Below are positions 11,631 to 22,122 of a DNA stretch of 64,000 nt, piece by piece. A model generated the notes under the pieces. That model ran no database searches, had not been told where the DNA came from, and worked only from the letters and a program-made list of their open reading frames with translations. Within the stretch, counting starts at the first letter, position 1. Every line of letters starts with the position of its first letter. Source of the stretch: Hesseltinella vesiculosa (taxonomy: Eukaryota; Mucoromycota; Mucoromycetes; Mucorales; Cunninghamellaceae); contig MCGT01000011.1 of assembly GCA_002104935.1 (NCBI GenBank), positions 496,001-560,000 of the forward strand, written 5' to 3'. The position numbers were made by a program, and so were the translations under genes.

Positions 11631-13473
11631 TTAGAAGCCTTGACGACGATGAAGGAAGCTAATCAAATCATATTTCGTTGCCACACCTAAACACCATTTC
11701 CGACCAAGGTCTGTCACCACAGCAAACGAATGGTGTTCAAAGAATTTGGCTAAGGGAGCAATAAAACAACAGAGTCAGTAGATCAAATAACAGGTAGGGA
11801 GGAGGATTTTTTTTTTTTTTACCAAGATCAGCTAGACTTGTGTCAGGCGTAATGACTTGATAGACAGCAGCCTTGGCTTTGCGGAACGAAAACATGACGG
11901 CGTCCACGGTGTTTTCAGGTCGGAGGCCAGCTTGATCCAAGGCATTTTGCAACGTGGCCAATGACACATACCCTACAAGCTTCTTGTTGTCTGCATGGAT
12001 GACAGGTAATTGCGAGAAATCACGCTCCAACATCAAATCAAATGCGCGTGCAATGGTCGTTTTTGGTGTGACGGTGATGGCGGCTGGCAGTTGCAAATCT
12101 TCCACACTTGCCTGTTCCATAAGAAGGTTGCTGAGTCTTATTACCGGCCCCATCGCAAAGACTTACCCCTCGGTACCGGTCATAAGAGGCATATTGCAAT
12201 TCTTGGACCATGATGTCATCCGCCAGGTCGTTTTCAAACAGCCAGTCATCATTCAACAAGGTGCTCGTGAAATGATCGGCACGGTCACCCAGCAGCACCA
12301 TGGCACGGTACTCATGGGTTGAGTGGTTTTCGGGTGGGTATTCGTTTGCGTAGCGGATAGCGGCGGCCATGAGAGCACCGGACGATGGGCCGCACATCAA
12401 CCCTTGGTCACGAATCAAGCGTCGCGCCGTTGAGTACGCAGCCTTGTCCGACACAGACACCCAGCCAGCCATGCATTGCCGATCCAACGAATCAGGCACC
12501 AAGTGGTTCCCGATGTCCTCGACGCGCCAGTCCTGCCAAGGAGAAAAAAAGAAGCGTCAGGCGGCTTGCTGCCTGCTTTGTCAGTTTACCTGCGAGAGTG
12601 TGCAGGGGCATTGGTCAGCGAGCACCGAAAAGGAGGGCTCGACAGCAATGATCTGGGTGAGAGCAAGAAAGCGGTCAGCTGGGGTTTTTCGAATGCGGGT
12701 TCGGTTCGCATGCTCACCTTGAGCCGGGGCATTTTTTCCTTGATGGAGCAGGACAGTTGCGAAATGGTGATGCCGGAGCTGACGCCGACAAACAGGTAGT
12801 CCAAGTTGCCTTGGGTCTGGTGAATGATTTCTTGAGCGAGCTCATCGTAGACACCGTTGGGAATGGCGGCGGCGTCCAGGACAACGACATGTGTGGTTGG
12901 CGCGAGCTGTTCGGCCAGACGACGGGCCACAGACAGGGCGCTTTCCGGTGCATCGGGCTGCACCTTGTTGGGCGTGCGCAGGATCTCGACCCCCAAAGCT
13001 TTCAGCAACGCCACGCGGTCCCTGGAGGTGCGCTCAGGCAAGACGCAGATGATGCGGTAGCGTTTGCGTGCGGCCAGCGTTGCCACAGAGAGGCCAAGGT
13101 CACCTGTCGTAGGGATAATCAAGGTCTTCTGTCGCGATGCTCGTTGCGGATTCGCATGGTCCTGCTGCTCCAATGCTTCGGTTCAAAAAACGAAAAAAAA
13201 AAGGTTCAGTCAAAGAGAGATGGCGCCATGATCCTCTTCCATACATGCCTACCCTGAAGCACTTTGACAGCCATGCGATCTTTGATGCTGCCACCGGGAT
13301 TGGTGTACTCCAGCTTGGCCAGGATCTCCACTACAAATAGATGAGTCACCATCCTCCACGTCATTTTGCCACTGGTCTTTACTGTTGTTGTGTGATCCTG
13401 CATTAATGATAGGCGTCAAACCGACATTGTCAAAGAGCGAATCGGATGGTGCAGGTGCAAGATGGGTTGTCAT
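11631..13473 (-). CDS. Cystathionine beta-synthase-like protein with altered active site
   Basis: Seven exons (13473-13383, 13330-13253, 13175-12718, 12652-12590, 12532-12167, 12111-11823, 11749-11631) sum to 1,464 nt, giving 487 residues. The fold and order match CBS: a PLP fold-type II domain, then two C-terminal CBS motifs (ASVEDLQLPAAITV; ending ATKYDLISFLHRRQGF). The PLP-binding lysine is kept in NPGGSIKDRM, and VEDIGNHLVPDSLDR matches the VEGIGYDF-LDR block. However GNTP is GLTP, the substrate loop TSGNTG is TTGDLG, the phosphate loop GTGGT is SSGIT, and the NP-x-AHY segment is PNGVYDE. Several of these residues contact PLP or substrate in known CBS enzymes, so activity may be lost or changed. 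No N-terminal haem domain is visible. It could be a regulatory paralogue or an enzyme of new specificity. Confidence 0.85.
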
Positions 13474-13678
13474 GACTGAATTCGGTTAGATGAGAAAAAA
13501 AAAAAAGAAGAAAAAGTGCGATTTTTTTTTTTTCATGCGTTTGCGGGGTTTGTGTTTCACCTTTGGCTTTTCCCGCGGAGGCTCTGCTGAGCAGGCTTGC
13601 GTGACAAGGAGGCAGTATTTTAACATGATGGTTTTATTTGAGGGTAGATGGCAAAAAAAGAAAATGAGAGGCTTGGGG

Positions 13679-15555
13679 TTAAAAAACCGACGGGGTTCCC
13701 CACGGGTTGGTGGCAGGCGCAGGCTGTGAGGATGGCTGGGCAAAAGGATTAAAGCCGGTCATTTGGGGGGTTTGCAGGGTAGGCGTGGTGAGAGACTGGC
13801 CGAAAGGGTTGGAGGTGGCAGGTTGGAAAGACGAAGAGGACAGGGTGGAGGTGGGGGTGGGTGAGGAGGGGGACATGAAGCCGGTGGGCTGGGGGACTAG
13901 GAAATGGCTCGGCTGGGGCTGCACCAGTGGTGGGCTGGCGTACATCGTGGCTCTAAAGGGATTGGCGTTGTTCGCGGAAGCGTTTACGGGGGTGGATGTG
14001 GAACCAGACACCACCAAGGCAGAAGAAGGCGCCATCGTGGGCACCTGCAGTGCCAGAGGCTGTTGTTGCAGAGGGGACAGGACCATTTGCTGGGCAGGTT
14101 GGAACAGGGTCATGCCTGGGTTGGTGAGCAGGGTGGGGGTCGACAAGGAAGCCAGGTCCTGCATAACGGAGGACGATGGTGCGACAGCCGCTGTGGTTGG
14201 ATCAGTCATGCGGAAGGGATTATGGGCAGTGGGTTGAGGGGTGGTGACGGGGGAGCCCAAGGATGGGTCATTTTCAAGACTTGCAAAGAAATCGATCAGC
14301 TGTTGTGGGGGCTGTGTTTGTGCTGAATTGGCATTGGTATCTGAGCCAAAAAAAAAAAATAAAAAAAACAGAGTTGAGCTGCCCCTTCTCATGGCGAACG
14401 CCTCCACTTACTCTGGGCCTTGTTGGCGGTGGACTGCTTCGCCGGGCTGCTCTCAAGATCGTTCAAGTATTCTTCCAAAGCAGCAGCAAGGGACAAGGGA
14501 GCCTAAAGAGGGGAATGAGCATTTCCATTTTTAAATGCCACATTTGAAACTCACATGCTTGGCAACAGGAATATTGATGTGCATTTCGGTCTGGAATTTG
14601 CGGGCACGATCCAAAAAGGCAGTGACTTCCTCGGTCTGACGAGCAAATCGACGGTAGATTTCCAACGACAGGCGAGCATCAGATTTGGCCATGGCAAAGT
14701 AATGTTCTTCAACAACAAGCAAGAAAAACAGTTCAGTATCTCCTGGTGGATGGGGACGAAAAGCTGAGGGAGGGGCTTACCGAGGATATTGACGACACCT
14801 TCATTCATGGCTTGGAACAAGGTCAGCAAGTCCTCGACAACCAGCTGGAAGGCATGCAGGCTGATTGTATTGTCGACATCTTCTAAAATGAACTAGAAGA
14901 AAAAATTGGATGAGGCCTGGCCGAGCAGCCAATCGTCGTTTTTGTACCTTGCACTTCAGTAGCGAGCTGATGAGTTTTTGGAGCACCATGGTTTCTTTCA
15001 ACAGACCGTCCTTAATGGAAAGCCGCCGCAAACGACCGACCTTGTTCGCATCGGTGGCCTTGATATGGTCGACTCGGACTTCCCGAAAGGCGGCGACTTT
15101 TTGCTGCAGATAGGCGGTGTACAGATAAATGTTCTGGATATGGATCACGCCCGAGGATTTTTCTCGTAGTCGGGTGGTGTCCAAGCAAGCAGGATGGGAT
15201 TCGACATAGGAGAGAGCTCGATCGCCGTTGCCCTGACGAATCAGCACATGGATAATGACCAGCACTTTGAAGGATATCTAGGAAAATGAGTAAGCGATTG
15301 GCCATGGGTATTGGCCATGCTTACAATCCAGGAGTTTTCACGATGGCGTCTTTCTAGTAAGTCCAGCATCTCACCAATGATGGCAGGATTATGAAACGTC
15401 AATGACACTAGAGCTATGTTGTGGGAAATGGTCATGCATTGGAAAGGGAGACAGGGTGAGTCGAGTGATTATGAAGTGATTGACTTACTAGAAACATGCT
15501 TTTGTTTTGGTGGGTTATAGTCCAACCGGGTTGCCTTTCGTACAGCGGTTTCCAT
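13679..15555 (-). CDS. AP180/CALM-type clathrin adaptor (ANTH domain, NPF motifs)
   Basis: Seven exons (15555-15489, 15413-15325, 15277-14948, 14892-14781, 14706-14555, 14502-14412, 14340-13679) give 500 residues. The N-terminus METAVRKATR and the lipid-binding PPKQKH, whose K-x-K-H residues bind PI(4,5)P2 in AP180/CALM, open an ANTH domain. It continues through FKVLVIIHVLIRQGNGDRAL, the central helices and EHYFAMAKSD to about residue 270. The C-terminal half is disordered and Pro/Ser/Thr/Gln-rich with NPF repeats (NPFRM, NPFRA, NPFGQ, NPFAQ), the ligands of EH-domain proteins such as Eps15/Ede1. The yeast counterparts are Yap1801 and Yap1802. Its role is to recruit clathrin and SNARE cargo at plasma-membrane endocytic sites. 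No upstream AG lies near the ATG, which supports this start. Confidence 0.92.
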
Positions 15556-16069
15556 TCAGTTGAAACGAGAGAAAACAAACGTAAAGGAGGGGAAGAGCAA
15601 TTCCCAATTTTTTTTTTTTGGTCCAAGAGGTTTTGACCAAAAAAGGCATTGCGCCTTCCCCTTTTTTCAAGCTCCATGGCTAATTCGTCCGCTCTCGAAA
15701 AAGACATTGGAACATGTGCTTGGCTACAGGCAATGTTTCTCAATGAACTCGCAACGGCGTTGGGGCCAAAAATAAGAATAAGAAGAATAAAAAGCTGCCA
15801 GTGTCTTGGTTGACAGTTTTAAAAAGATCTGCCAATGTCTGTAAGCCATGACCCTTTTTGGCGACGATCAAAAAAATCAGTGCATCCACCACAGACCCAA
15901 AACAAATCTGCCCTCATTCGTCACACCGGCCATTTCAAACCGAAAGCGTTCATGTGCCCTTTTCTCTCCCTTCTTTTCTTTCCTTCGTTTCCCTCCCTTT
16001 TTATTTCTCTCTTTCTCACTTTGAACATTTAGCATTTGGCTCGTCATCCTTGCCATTCCTCTTTTACAC
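15556..16069. other. Divergent promoter region
   Basis: 514 bp between the AP180-type gene (minus) and the PTTG1IP-like gene (plus). A CT-rich block at about 15955-16025 precedes the plus-strand gene. The 5' end of that gene (a possible extra first exon carrying the initiator ATG) must lie here if its signal peptide is translated. Confidence 0.45.
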
Positions 16070-16861
16070 ATGACATCAGCTTTTGATTCTAGCAAGTGGC
16101 TCTCCATTTAACTTGACGTACAGCCGGGCTTACCGTCGTTTTCATAGTTTTCGATTGTGATCAATGGAAAGACTGTGCTTCATGTGTGGCCAATACTCGA
16201 TGTGCGTTTTGTACGAGCCTAAACAAGTGCATTCAAGGCAATTGGTTTGGTGTTGTCAACAAGACCATGGACTATTGTCCTGTCACTGATTTTTACTACA
16301 AGCAATGCCAATGTACTCTTTTTTTTTTTTTTATCCGACGCAAAACTGAAACGCCCTGTTTTTTTTTTTTTAGTCTCAAGTCTACCGCTTGGCATCATTG
16401 CATTGCTCGTGTTTTTGGTGCTGTTGTGTTTGGTACTTTTGGGCTTTTGCTACTTGTGTTGCTGTTGCACGTTTTGCTGTGTCTCGGGTGACGCAGACGA
16501 AGAAGAGCACCAGGCACTTTTGAACGATCGATCCAAATATCTGCGGCGCTCGTCGACGTATTACCAATGGAATCGAACACCTCTCACCTCGACCACACCA
16601 TTCCAACACCAAACCCACAATCACCCATCTAATCCCACGTATGCTGCCACGACCGCCAGCCATTCTGGCCATCCTCCCACCGCCAATCATATCCAACCCT
16701 CGATACCACCCAACGCCACGTCTCGTCCTACCTTGGATTCTCCCACCTCGCCTTCTTTCCCCATCTTTGCCGCCAATGATTCATGGGAGACCCGGCGATC
16801 CAATCTACTCAAAAAGTATGCTCGCGACCCTGTTGTGCCCACCACATCACCGTCCTCTTGA
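16070..16861 (+). CDS. PTTG1IP-like type I membrane protein; first exon uncertain
   Basis: From the ATG at 16070, exons 16070-16091, 16148-16312 and 16374-16861 sum to 675 nt (224 residues). The ectodomain is a short cysteine-rich PSI-like module: FDCDQWKDCASC, NTRCAFCTSLNKC, then two more cysteines ending QCQ. A 20-residue TM follows (GIIALLVFLVLLCLVLLGF), then a cysteine cluster just inside the membrane (CYLCCCCTFCC) and a Pro/Ser/Thr-rich tail ending in RRSNLLKKYARD. Animal PTTG1IP has the same order: PSI module, TM, CCCC, charged tail. Codons just before 16070 read IWLVILAIPLLH, an obvious signal-peptide core without its own ATG, so an upstream exon is likely. Intron 16092-16147 begins GCAAGT, a GC-AG intron, and it is the splice that keeps the frame open. 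The function is unknown. Confidence 0.75.
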
Positions 16862-17005
16862 AAAATACCAACGGCCCTATCCCCTTGAATCAACCTTCTC
16901 CTTTTAAAACCCTGGATTGTGCCTCCTTGCCCCCCTTTTTGTAAAACTAAATGCACATTTTGTACCATACTTCTATTAAAAAAAAAAAAAAGAAAAAACA
17001 ACGGA

Positions 17006-17353
17006 TCAGGAAGAGGCAAAGGGACCAGGTTTGGCTGTGCATTGGAAAACAAGATCTTTTTGACAGAGGATGGCGTGGACAACGTAACCACAAGCAATCA
17101 TGCACTTTGCATACAGTGGCGCTTCACATAATTCCGTGCCATGTGAATCATGACGTTGACAAATAGGGAGCTTTTCGCATAAACAGAGGGTTCTTGCATG
17201 CTTTTTGCTGTAATGGCAAAACTGGTCGGCTAGTTGTGATTGGACGCTTTTCTCTTTGCAATTCAGTGCCCAATCACCTTCCTCATCCAGGCTACTGCCA
17301 TGCACCCAAAGGGCCAGCCAAACAAGACAAAGAAGCCAACCCGCTTTTCCCAT
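17006..17353 (-). CDS. Small secreted cysteine-rich protein, unknown family
   Basis: 115 residues, intronless. The N-terminus MGKAGWLLCLVWLALWVHGS is a textbook signal peptide, with cleavage probably after HGS or nearby. The mature part of about 90 residues holds ten cysteines: NC, FC, LCLC, IC, LC, KC, AC, LC and QC. An even number fits up to five disulfides. No TM or GPI-like tail is present; it ends PGPFASS. I do not recognise the family. Size, secretion signal and cysteine density match fungal small secreted proteins, including effector-like and antimicrobial ones, but nothing in the sequence proves such a role. It converges on the PTTG1IP-like gene with 144 bp between the stop codons. 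Weak alternative: a fortuitous open frame. Confidence 0.6.
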   Translation of the reverse strand: MGKAGWLLCLVWLALWVHGSSLDEEGDWALNCKEKSVQSQLADQFCHYSKKHARTLCLCEKLPICQRHDSHGTELCEAPLYAKCMIACGYVVHAILCQKDLVFQCTAKPGPFASS

Positions 17354-17730
17354 GGCTTGGTAAGAGAGAGAAGAAGAGAAAGAGAAGGGAAATCGCGCAT
17401 GGCGTGGAATGCCTGGCCAAGGAAAAAAAAAAAAAAGATGCCGTCGACTGCATGAATCCCACTCGACCCTACAACAAACAATGAAATGTTTTCTCTTTTT
17501 CATTTGACCACAATTGGCAAGAACACCTCGGGATCTGCATAATTTTTTTTGATGACACAAAGTTTACAGTTTTATTATGTTACATGGTACAACAAGGTGG
17601 GAAGCTACAAAAAAAAAAAAAAAATGAGGGTGACGACATGAGAGAAGAATAAAGGCGGTGTGGGGCAAAGGGGGGGGGGGAATCGGTTTAAATAAAGAGA
17701 TTTGCAGGAGATGCACGGTGAGAGACATGC

Positions 17731-19289
17731 TTAAGCCGTCACTTGGACAGGGCCGTCAGGTTCCATCTTGACCTTTTTGGTTGACGCAGCATTGTCAAAG
17801 GGCCATCGAGATTGGTATAAATCAGCAGATTGAGGAGATGAATGGGAAGAAGAGGAAGTGGAGGAGGAGGAGGCGAGAGGAATGTCTTGTTGACGAGCCA
17901 GAAGCTGTTGATGGTATTGCAGCTGCTCTTGCAAAGCCAGCAATTGGTTTTGTTGGGCCTTGTGGGCTTTGAGGACGGCCGAGACATCGTTGTTGATGGT
18001 TGGCGCAGGGATGTCTCTTGACGGTGTGTAGGTGGTAGGTGGCTGTGAAGTAGAGGAGAGATGACGATGGGAGGAAGTCGTTGGCAAGGAAGCGACGAGG
18101 GAGTGGGCGGAGGCCGAGGAGGCCGAGGAAGTCGAGGACGGTGAATTGTCCTGCTGGTAGCTGGGAGCCATAAGCAGGTTATTGACCCGGCCCTCGACCT
18201 TGACTCGGACCTCGAGCCCGGATATCTTGTCACGCAGGTTCTTGTTCCGCTTTTCCAAGTACTTTATATAATCGACAGCCTTGAACAGCACGGTGCTCTT
18301 GGAGTTGTTGATGTTCTTGAGGGTGGGCACGATGTCGGTGAGATCCTTGAAGCCGTTGCGGATGGTGCTTCGACGCTTTTGTTCCGAGGCGATGTGGTTG
18401 TTGCGCTTTTCTTCTTCAGTCAGTAGTTCCTTGTGCTTAATGCGGCGGGTGGAAGAAGAATAGTTTTTGTTGGGACGCCCGCGGTAGGACGGAGACGAAG
18501 GGCTGTCAAGAGACTGACTTGGTGGGGAGGAGGCCGTGGTGGGCAGAGGATAGGGTGAATGATGGTAACGATGGTTGGCGGCAGGCTTGCCAATAAATGG
18601 CGCAGCGACTTGGTGGCCTTGTTGTAGGAAAATAGCATTACTATGAGGGGCGGTGGTGGCAGGGTGAGGATGGAAAGAGTGAGACATCATGGGGTGGGGA
18701 TCTGAAGTCGACGTAGGATTTAGGTTGTTCAGCAAAGGGTTTTCTCTTGCTTGTTGTTGGACGACCCGATTAAGACGCTGGTGTAACTGTTTCTGCTGGT
18801 CCAATGAGTGAAGGATGTTGGACCGTCGAAACTCGTCGTCGTCCAAGGACAAGGGAGGAGGAGGAGCATCATAATACGACGAGAACTGGCTGGCCATTTG
18901 CTCGGCGGTTTCCATGGGGGCGTCATTGTCGACAAAAAAAGCATCCAAGAACTGGCTAAAGGCTCGTTGATCATTTTCATCCAGCAGCGGCAGGCTGTCC
19001 ATGGGCTCGCCATCTTGCATCAGGTCGTTGTGCTGAAGACTGGGTGGCATGGGTGGTGGTAGGTCCGAGGGCATAGGCATCGAAAACCCAGGTTCTAAGC
19101 CAAAACTTACTTGGAAATCTAATCGATCCAATATGAAACCATGAGTATGCGAATTTCTTTTTTGGCGTTGCTGTTTTTTTCCTGGGAAAAAAAAAAAGAG
19201 ATGGCTTTTTCTTTATTACCTTCAAATGGGACAGGTTCTTGAAGAGGTTCATGTTGAGAATAGAGCCAATCGGATGAAGGATAATCCAT
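17731..19289 (-). CDS. bHLH transcription factor
   Basis: Two exons, 19289-19220 (MDYPSSDWLYSQHEPL...) and 19118-17731, give 485 residues; the first exon is joined by GTAATA to TTAG. The N-terminal 230 residues are acidic and Pro/Ser/Gln-rich, probably an activation region. The bHLH lies at about 255-315: basic region NNHIASEQKRR with the E-box-reading His, Glu and Arg, then FKDLTDIVPTL, loop, and STVLFKAVDYIKYLEKRN. A short heptad-like extension, LRDKISGLEVRV, follows. A Gln-rich coiled stretch near 410-440 (QNQLLALQEQLQYHQQLLARQQ-type) could dimerise. It resembles the fungal Ino4/Mlx branch more than SREBP, since the Tyr-for-Arg basic-region change of SREBP is absent. Targets are unknown. 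Confidence 0.88.
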
Positions 19290-19729
19290 GAGGGATATAA
19301 TAATAAATAGAGTAAACAGAAAGGAAAGGGAATGGTTTCTTGACGTAAGAATGAAAAAAAAAAAAATAACAAAAAAAAGAGTTGAAGAGAAACAACAAAA
19401 AAAAAAGGCACAAAACGAGGTTCAGGCCACCACTTCGGAGATGGAAAAAAAGAGCGGGGGCCGCTCTTTTTGGCTATCTTGTGCAACCTTTTGTTGGGGG
19501 TAGGTCTCTATTGGTGTTGTCACCTGGCTACTGCTTGATGGGAACCAAAAATGGTTACGTTTATGACAACCAAAGAACGTACCAATTTGGTAAAGCATGG
19601 GAGAAAAATCCCAACTCCCCCCAATTTATTTGCTCGCCCGCTCTTTGTTTGGAAATGAAAACCATTGTGAACATCAACAGAAACAAAGAATGCACGTTTT
19701 TTAATGTAATATAAAAAAAACCAGGCATC

Positions 19730-21602
19730 TTAACCTTCATGGCTGCATTCCTTTTCCCAATCATCGGGCACTTGATCACGGACAATGGCCAAGAATGCGT
19801 CTAAAGTACATAAGCTCTGATCCCCACTAGCATGATGATTTCCATTCTGGGCACAGCCAGGCAGTTCAAGGACTTTGTCGTTGTAGCGAACACGAACGTA
19901 ATGGTCAGGTTGCTTCCAGGGCCACATCGAGGTTGCTTTGGATTTGAACAGTTCAAAAATCAGCGCGCTGCCAAAAGGCGGCCATCTTCACCAGGGATAT
20001 GCGGGACGCTGCGTCAGTTAATAGGTTCTTTCTGTTTTAGTCCTCCTTTTACCTCTTGTCATAGCCGCCCAAAATAATCAATAAAGGCGCAACAGTTCTA
20101 AATAGAAAATAAAGTTTGAGTATTGCACTAAAAAAACCCAACCCCGCACAGTTGTTGCTATCCTCATTTCAAACTTTAAAAATGAATGGACCACTAAAAA
20201 GCCATTTTCCCCACACTTACGAGTCATGACCAGAATATACAGAAAGTTTGAAATCGGCTTCTTCGCTGTTCTTATCCGAGCCATTAGCGCGGAACACCAT
20301 ACGATCTCGAATGTCCCCCATCAGCCGGCCAAGGCCAAGGCGGCGCACTTCGTTGGATGCCATGTGGCCGTAAAAGCTTTCGTCCACCACCACACGTTCC
20401 AAATCCCTCATCAAAGGGTCGTCAAATTCAGGAGGAAATTCGTAGCCATGAGCCTTTGCTGCCACCACCGAATCTAAATGGGGAAGTTAAAAAAAATGAG
20501 ACACATGTGCCCAATTGCCGTCCAGCATTTTTCTTTGTTACCAAATATGCCATTTGCCGAGGGGTGTGAATCCAACGAGATATCATCCACATACTCCTTG
20601 AGAAGATCCTTGAGTTGTATGAATTTATCCTGGTGCATGTCGCTGACAGCTTGACGGAATGCCTTGTTCAGCTGCCCAAGGCGAGTGCAGCTGCGATTTG
20701 AAAACAAGTTTTCATCGCGAAGATCCCTGGTTGCCCAAAAAAGAGGTGACGGGTGAGGTTCACTCATCGTTTTCTTTTTTTTTACCCCCCCCCCCAAAAA
20801 AAAGGCACGCTCCATGTTACCTTGTACGAATTTCCAAAGTGGTCCCGGCGTCTCGTTTGTCGGCTGGATATAATCCACCGCCAACCAACTGTTGCACAGA
20901 GTCCAATGTTCGTGGATAATCGCTGCTTCGGATGTACACTTCCTTTGAGCTGTATCGATCTGAGAGGTAACCTAGTCTTCAAAAAAAAAAAAAAAAAAGT
21001 TGGAGCAACCAGCGTTGGACAGCACCATTTTTCGGCCTACTTTTCAATGTAAATGCTGCGAAGTCGGGCGCCCAGGTTTGTCAAGTTCTGGCGGCCTAAA
21101 TTCGTCAACTGGCCTAAATGACTACAGGGTGAATCCAAGAGAATGTCAGGGCCATGCTTCCTTTTTTTGTTCCTTCCTTACCAAGCGCCAGACTTGAAGG
21201 CTACCGGATTGTCATTGGGCACCGGTCTTTCGACAAAGCGCTTCAAGGGCATGTACTGGATAGGAATGCCATCATTGCTCTCGCCTTGTTTGGCATTGAA
21301 GTCTAGAATGGTGGCAAACATGGCCATGTTCGCTTCGCACAAATGCCACGTGTTTGGTATCAAGCTTTCCAACCGCGTACGTACTGGCGTTCGTTCACCT
21401 AGGATGAATTAGGAAAGGAAGACGTGTGTCAATGATGAAAGGTTTCTTTCATGCCATCTTTACCATGACGATGAACCACTTGCAAGTAGCTAATTCATAA
21501 AAAAAAAAATAGGAGATGTGTTCATTGCCATTTGCGTCTGCTTACTTACGTCAATTCCAAGTCATCAGGAACAGCCTCGTATTCAGGTAAAGCTGCAGAC
21601 AT
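19730..21602 (-). CDS. Histidine acid phosphatase, ACP6-like (lysophosphatidic acid phosphatase type 6)
   Basis: Nine exons (21602-21550, 21489-21464, 21398-21182, 21121-21041, 20976-20821, 20726-20542, 20473-20221, 20097-20053, 19985-19730) sum to 1,272 nt, 423 residues. The catalytic motif RHGERTP spans the exon 2/3 junction and holds the nucleophilic histidine. GQLTNLGR and RSIYIEKLGYLSD follow, then VYIRSSDYPRTLDSVQQLV. The proton donor HD is in VYSGHDSTVAPLL, followed by RWPPFGSALIFEL and LPGC...LCTLDAFLA, all closely paralleling mammalian ACP6. No signal peptide is present (MSAALPEYEAVPDD), so it is probably intracellular; ACP6 is mitochondrial and dephosphorylates lysophosphatidic acid. 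Exon 4 uses the acceptor CTGTAG, as two nearer AGs break the frame. Confidence 0.92.
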
Positions 21603-22122
21603 GACCAGGTGTGGATAAGAAAAGAAAAGAAAAAAAACGCTCGTTTCCCGCTTTTTTCCTGGTCAAAACTGCGCTTGAATGGGCGATTCACCCTTGCCGT
21701 AGTCATCATCATCAAGCCTGCCCTAGGCAACACCCACTGTGTCCTGGCAGCAACAAGAAGAGAGATGCCCTGTAAAACTAGACAGATAACAAAAGAATGA
21801 ACGCTAGCCAGCGCTGACGACCAACACTACCCTCTTAGATAATGGAGGCTGCTGATTGGCTGGGCAACACGGTGGAAAGACACAAAAAAAAAAAAAGACA
21901 CGCTGTGAAAAAAAAACATCGTCCTCCTTTTTTTTTTCACAGTGCGAAAAACAAGTCAGGCAGAGCCTATTTTTTATCTATTTTTTTTTTGTTTATTGAT
22001 TTTTTTCATTCTCTCCATTTTATTTTTTTTCTTCTAAACCAATCTCTATTATCGTGTAAGTGCCTTCATCTTGGAAGGAACATTCTCATCTGACTGCTTG
22101 ATTAATAGACCTGCTATCAATC
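21603..22122. other. Divergent promoter region
   Basis: 520 bp separating the acid phosphatase (minus) from the FHA gene (plus), with A and T runs and a CT-rich stretch before the FHA start. No gene seen. Confidence 0.5.
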
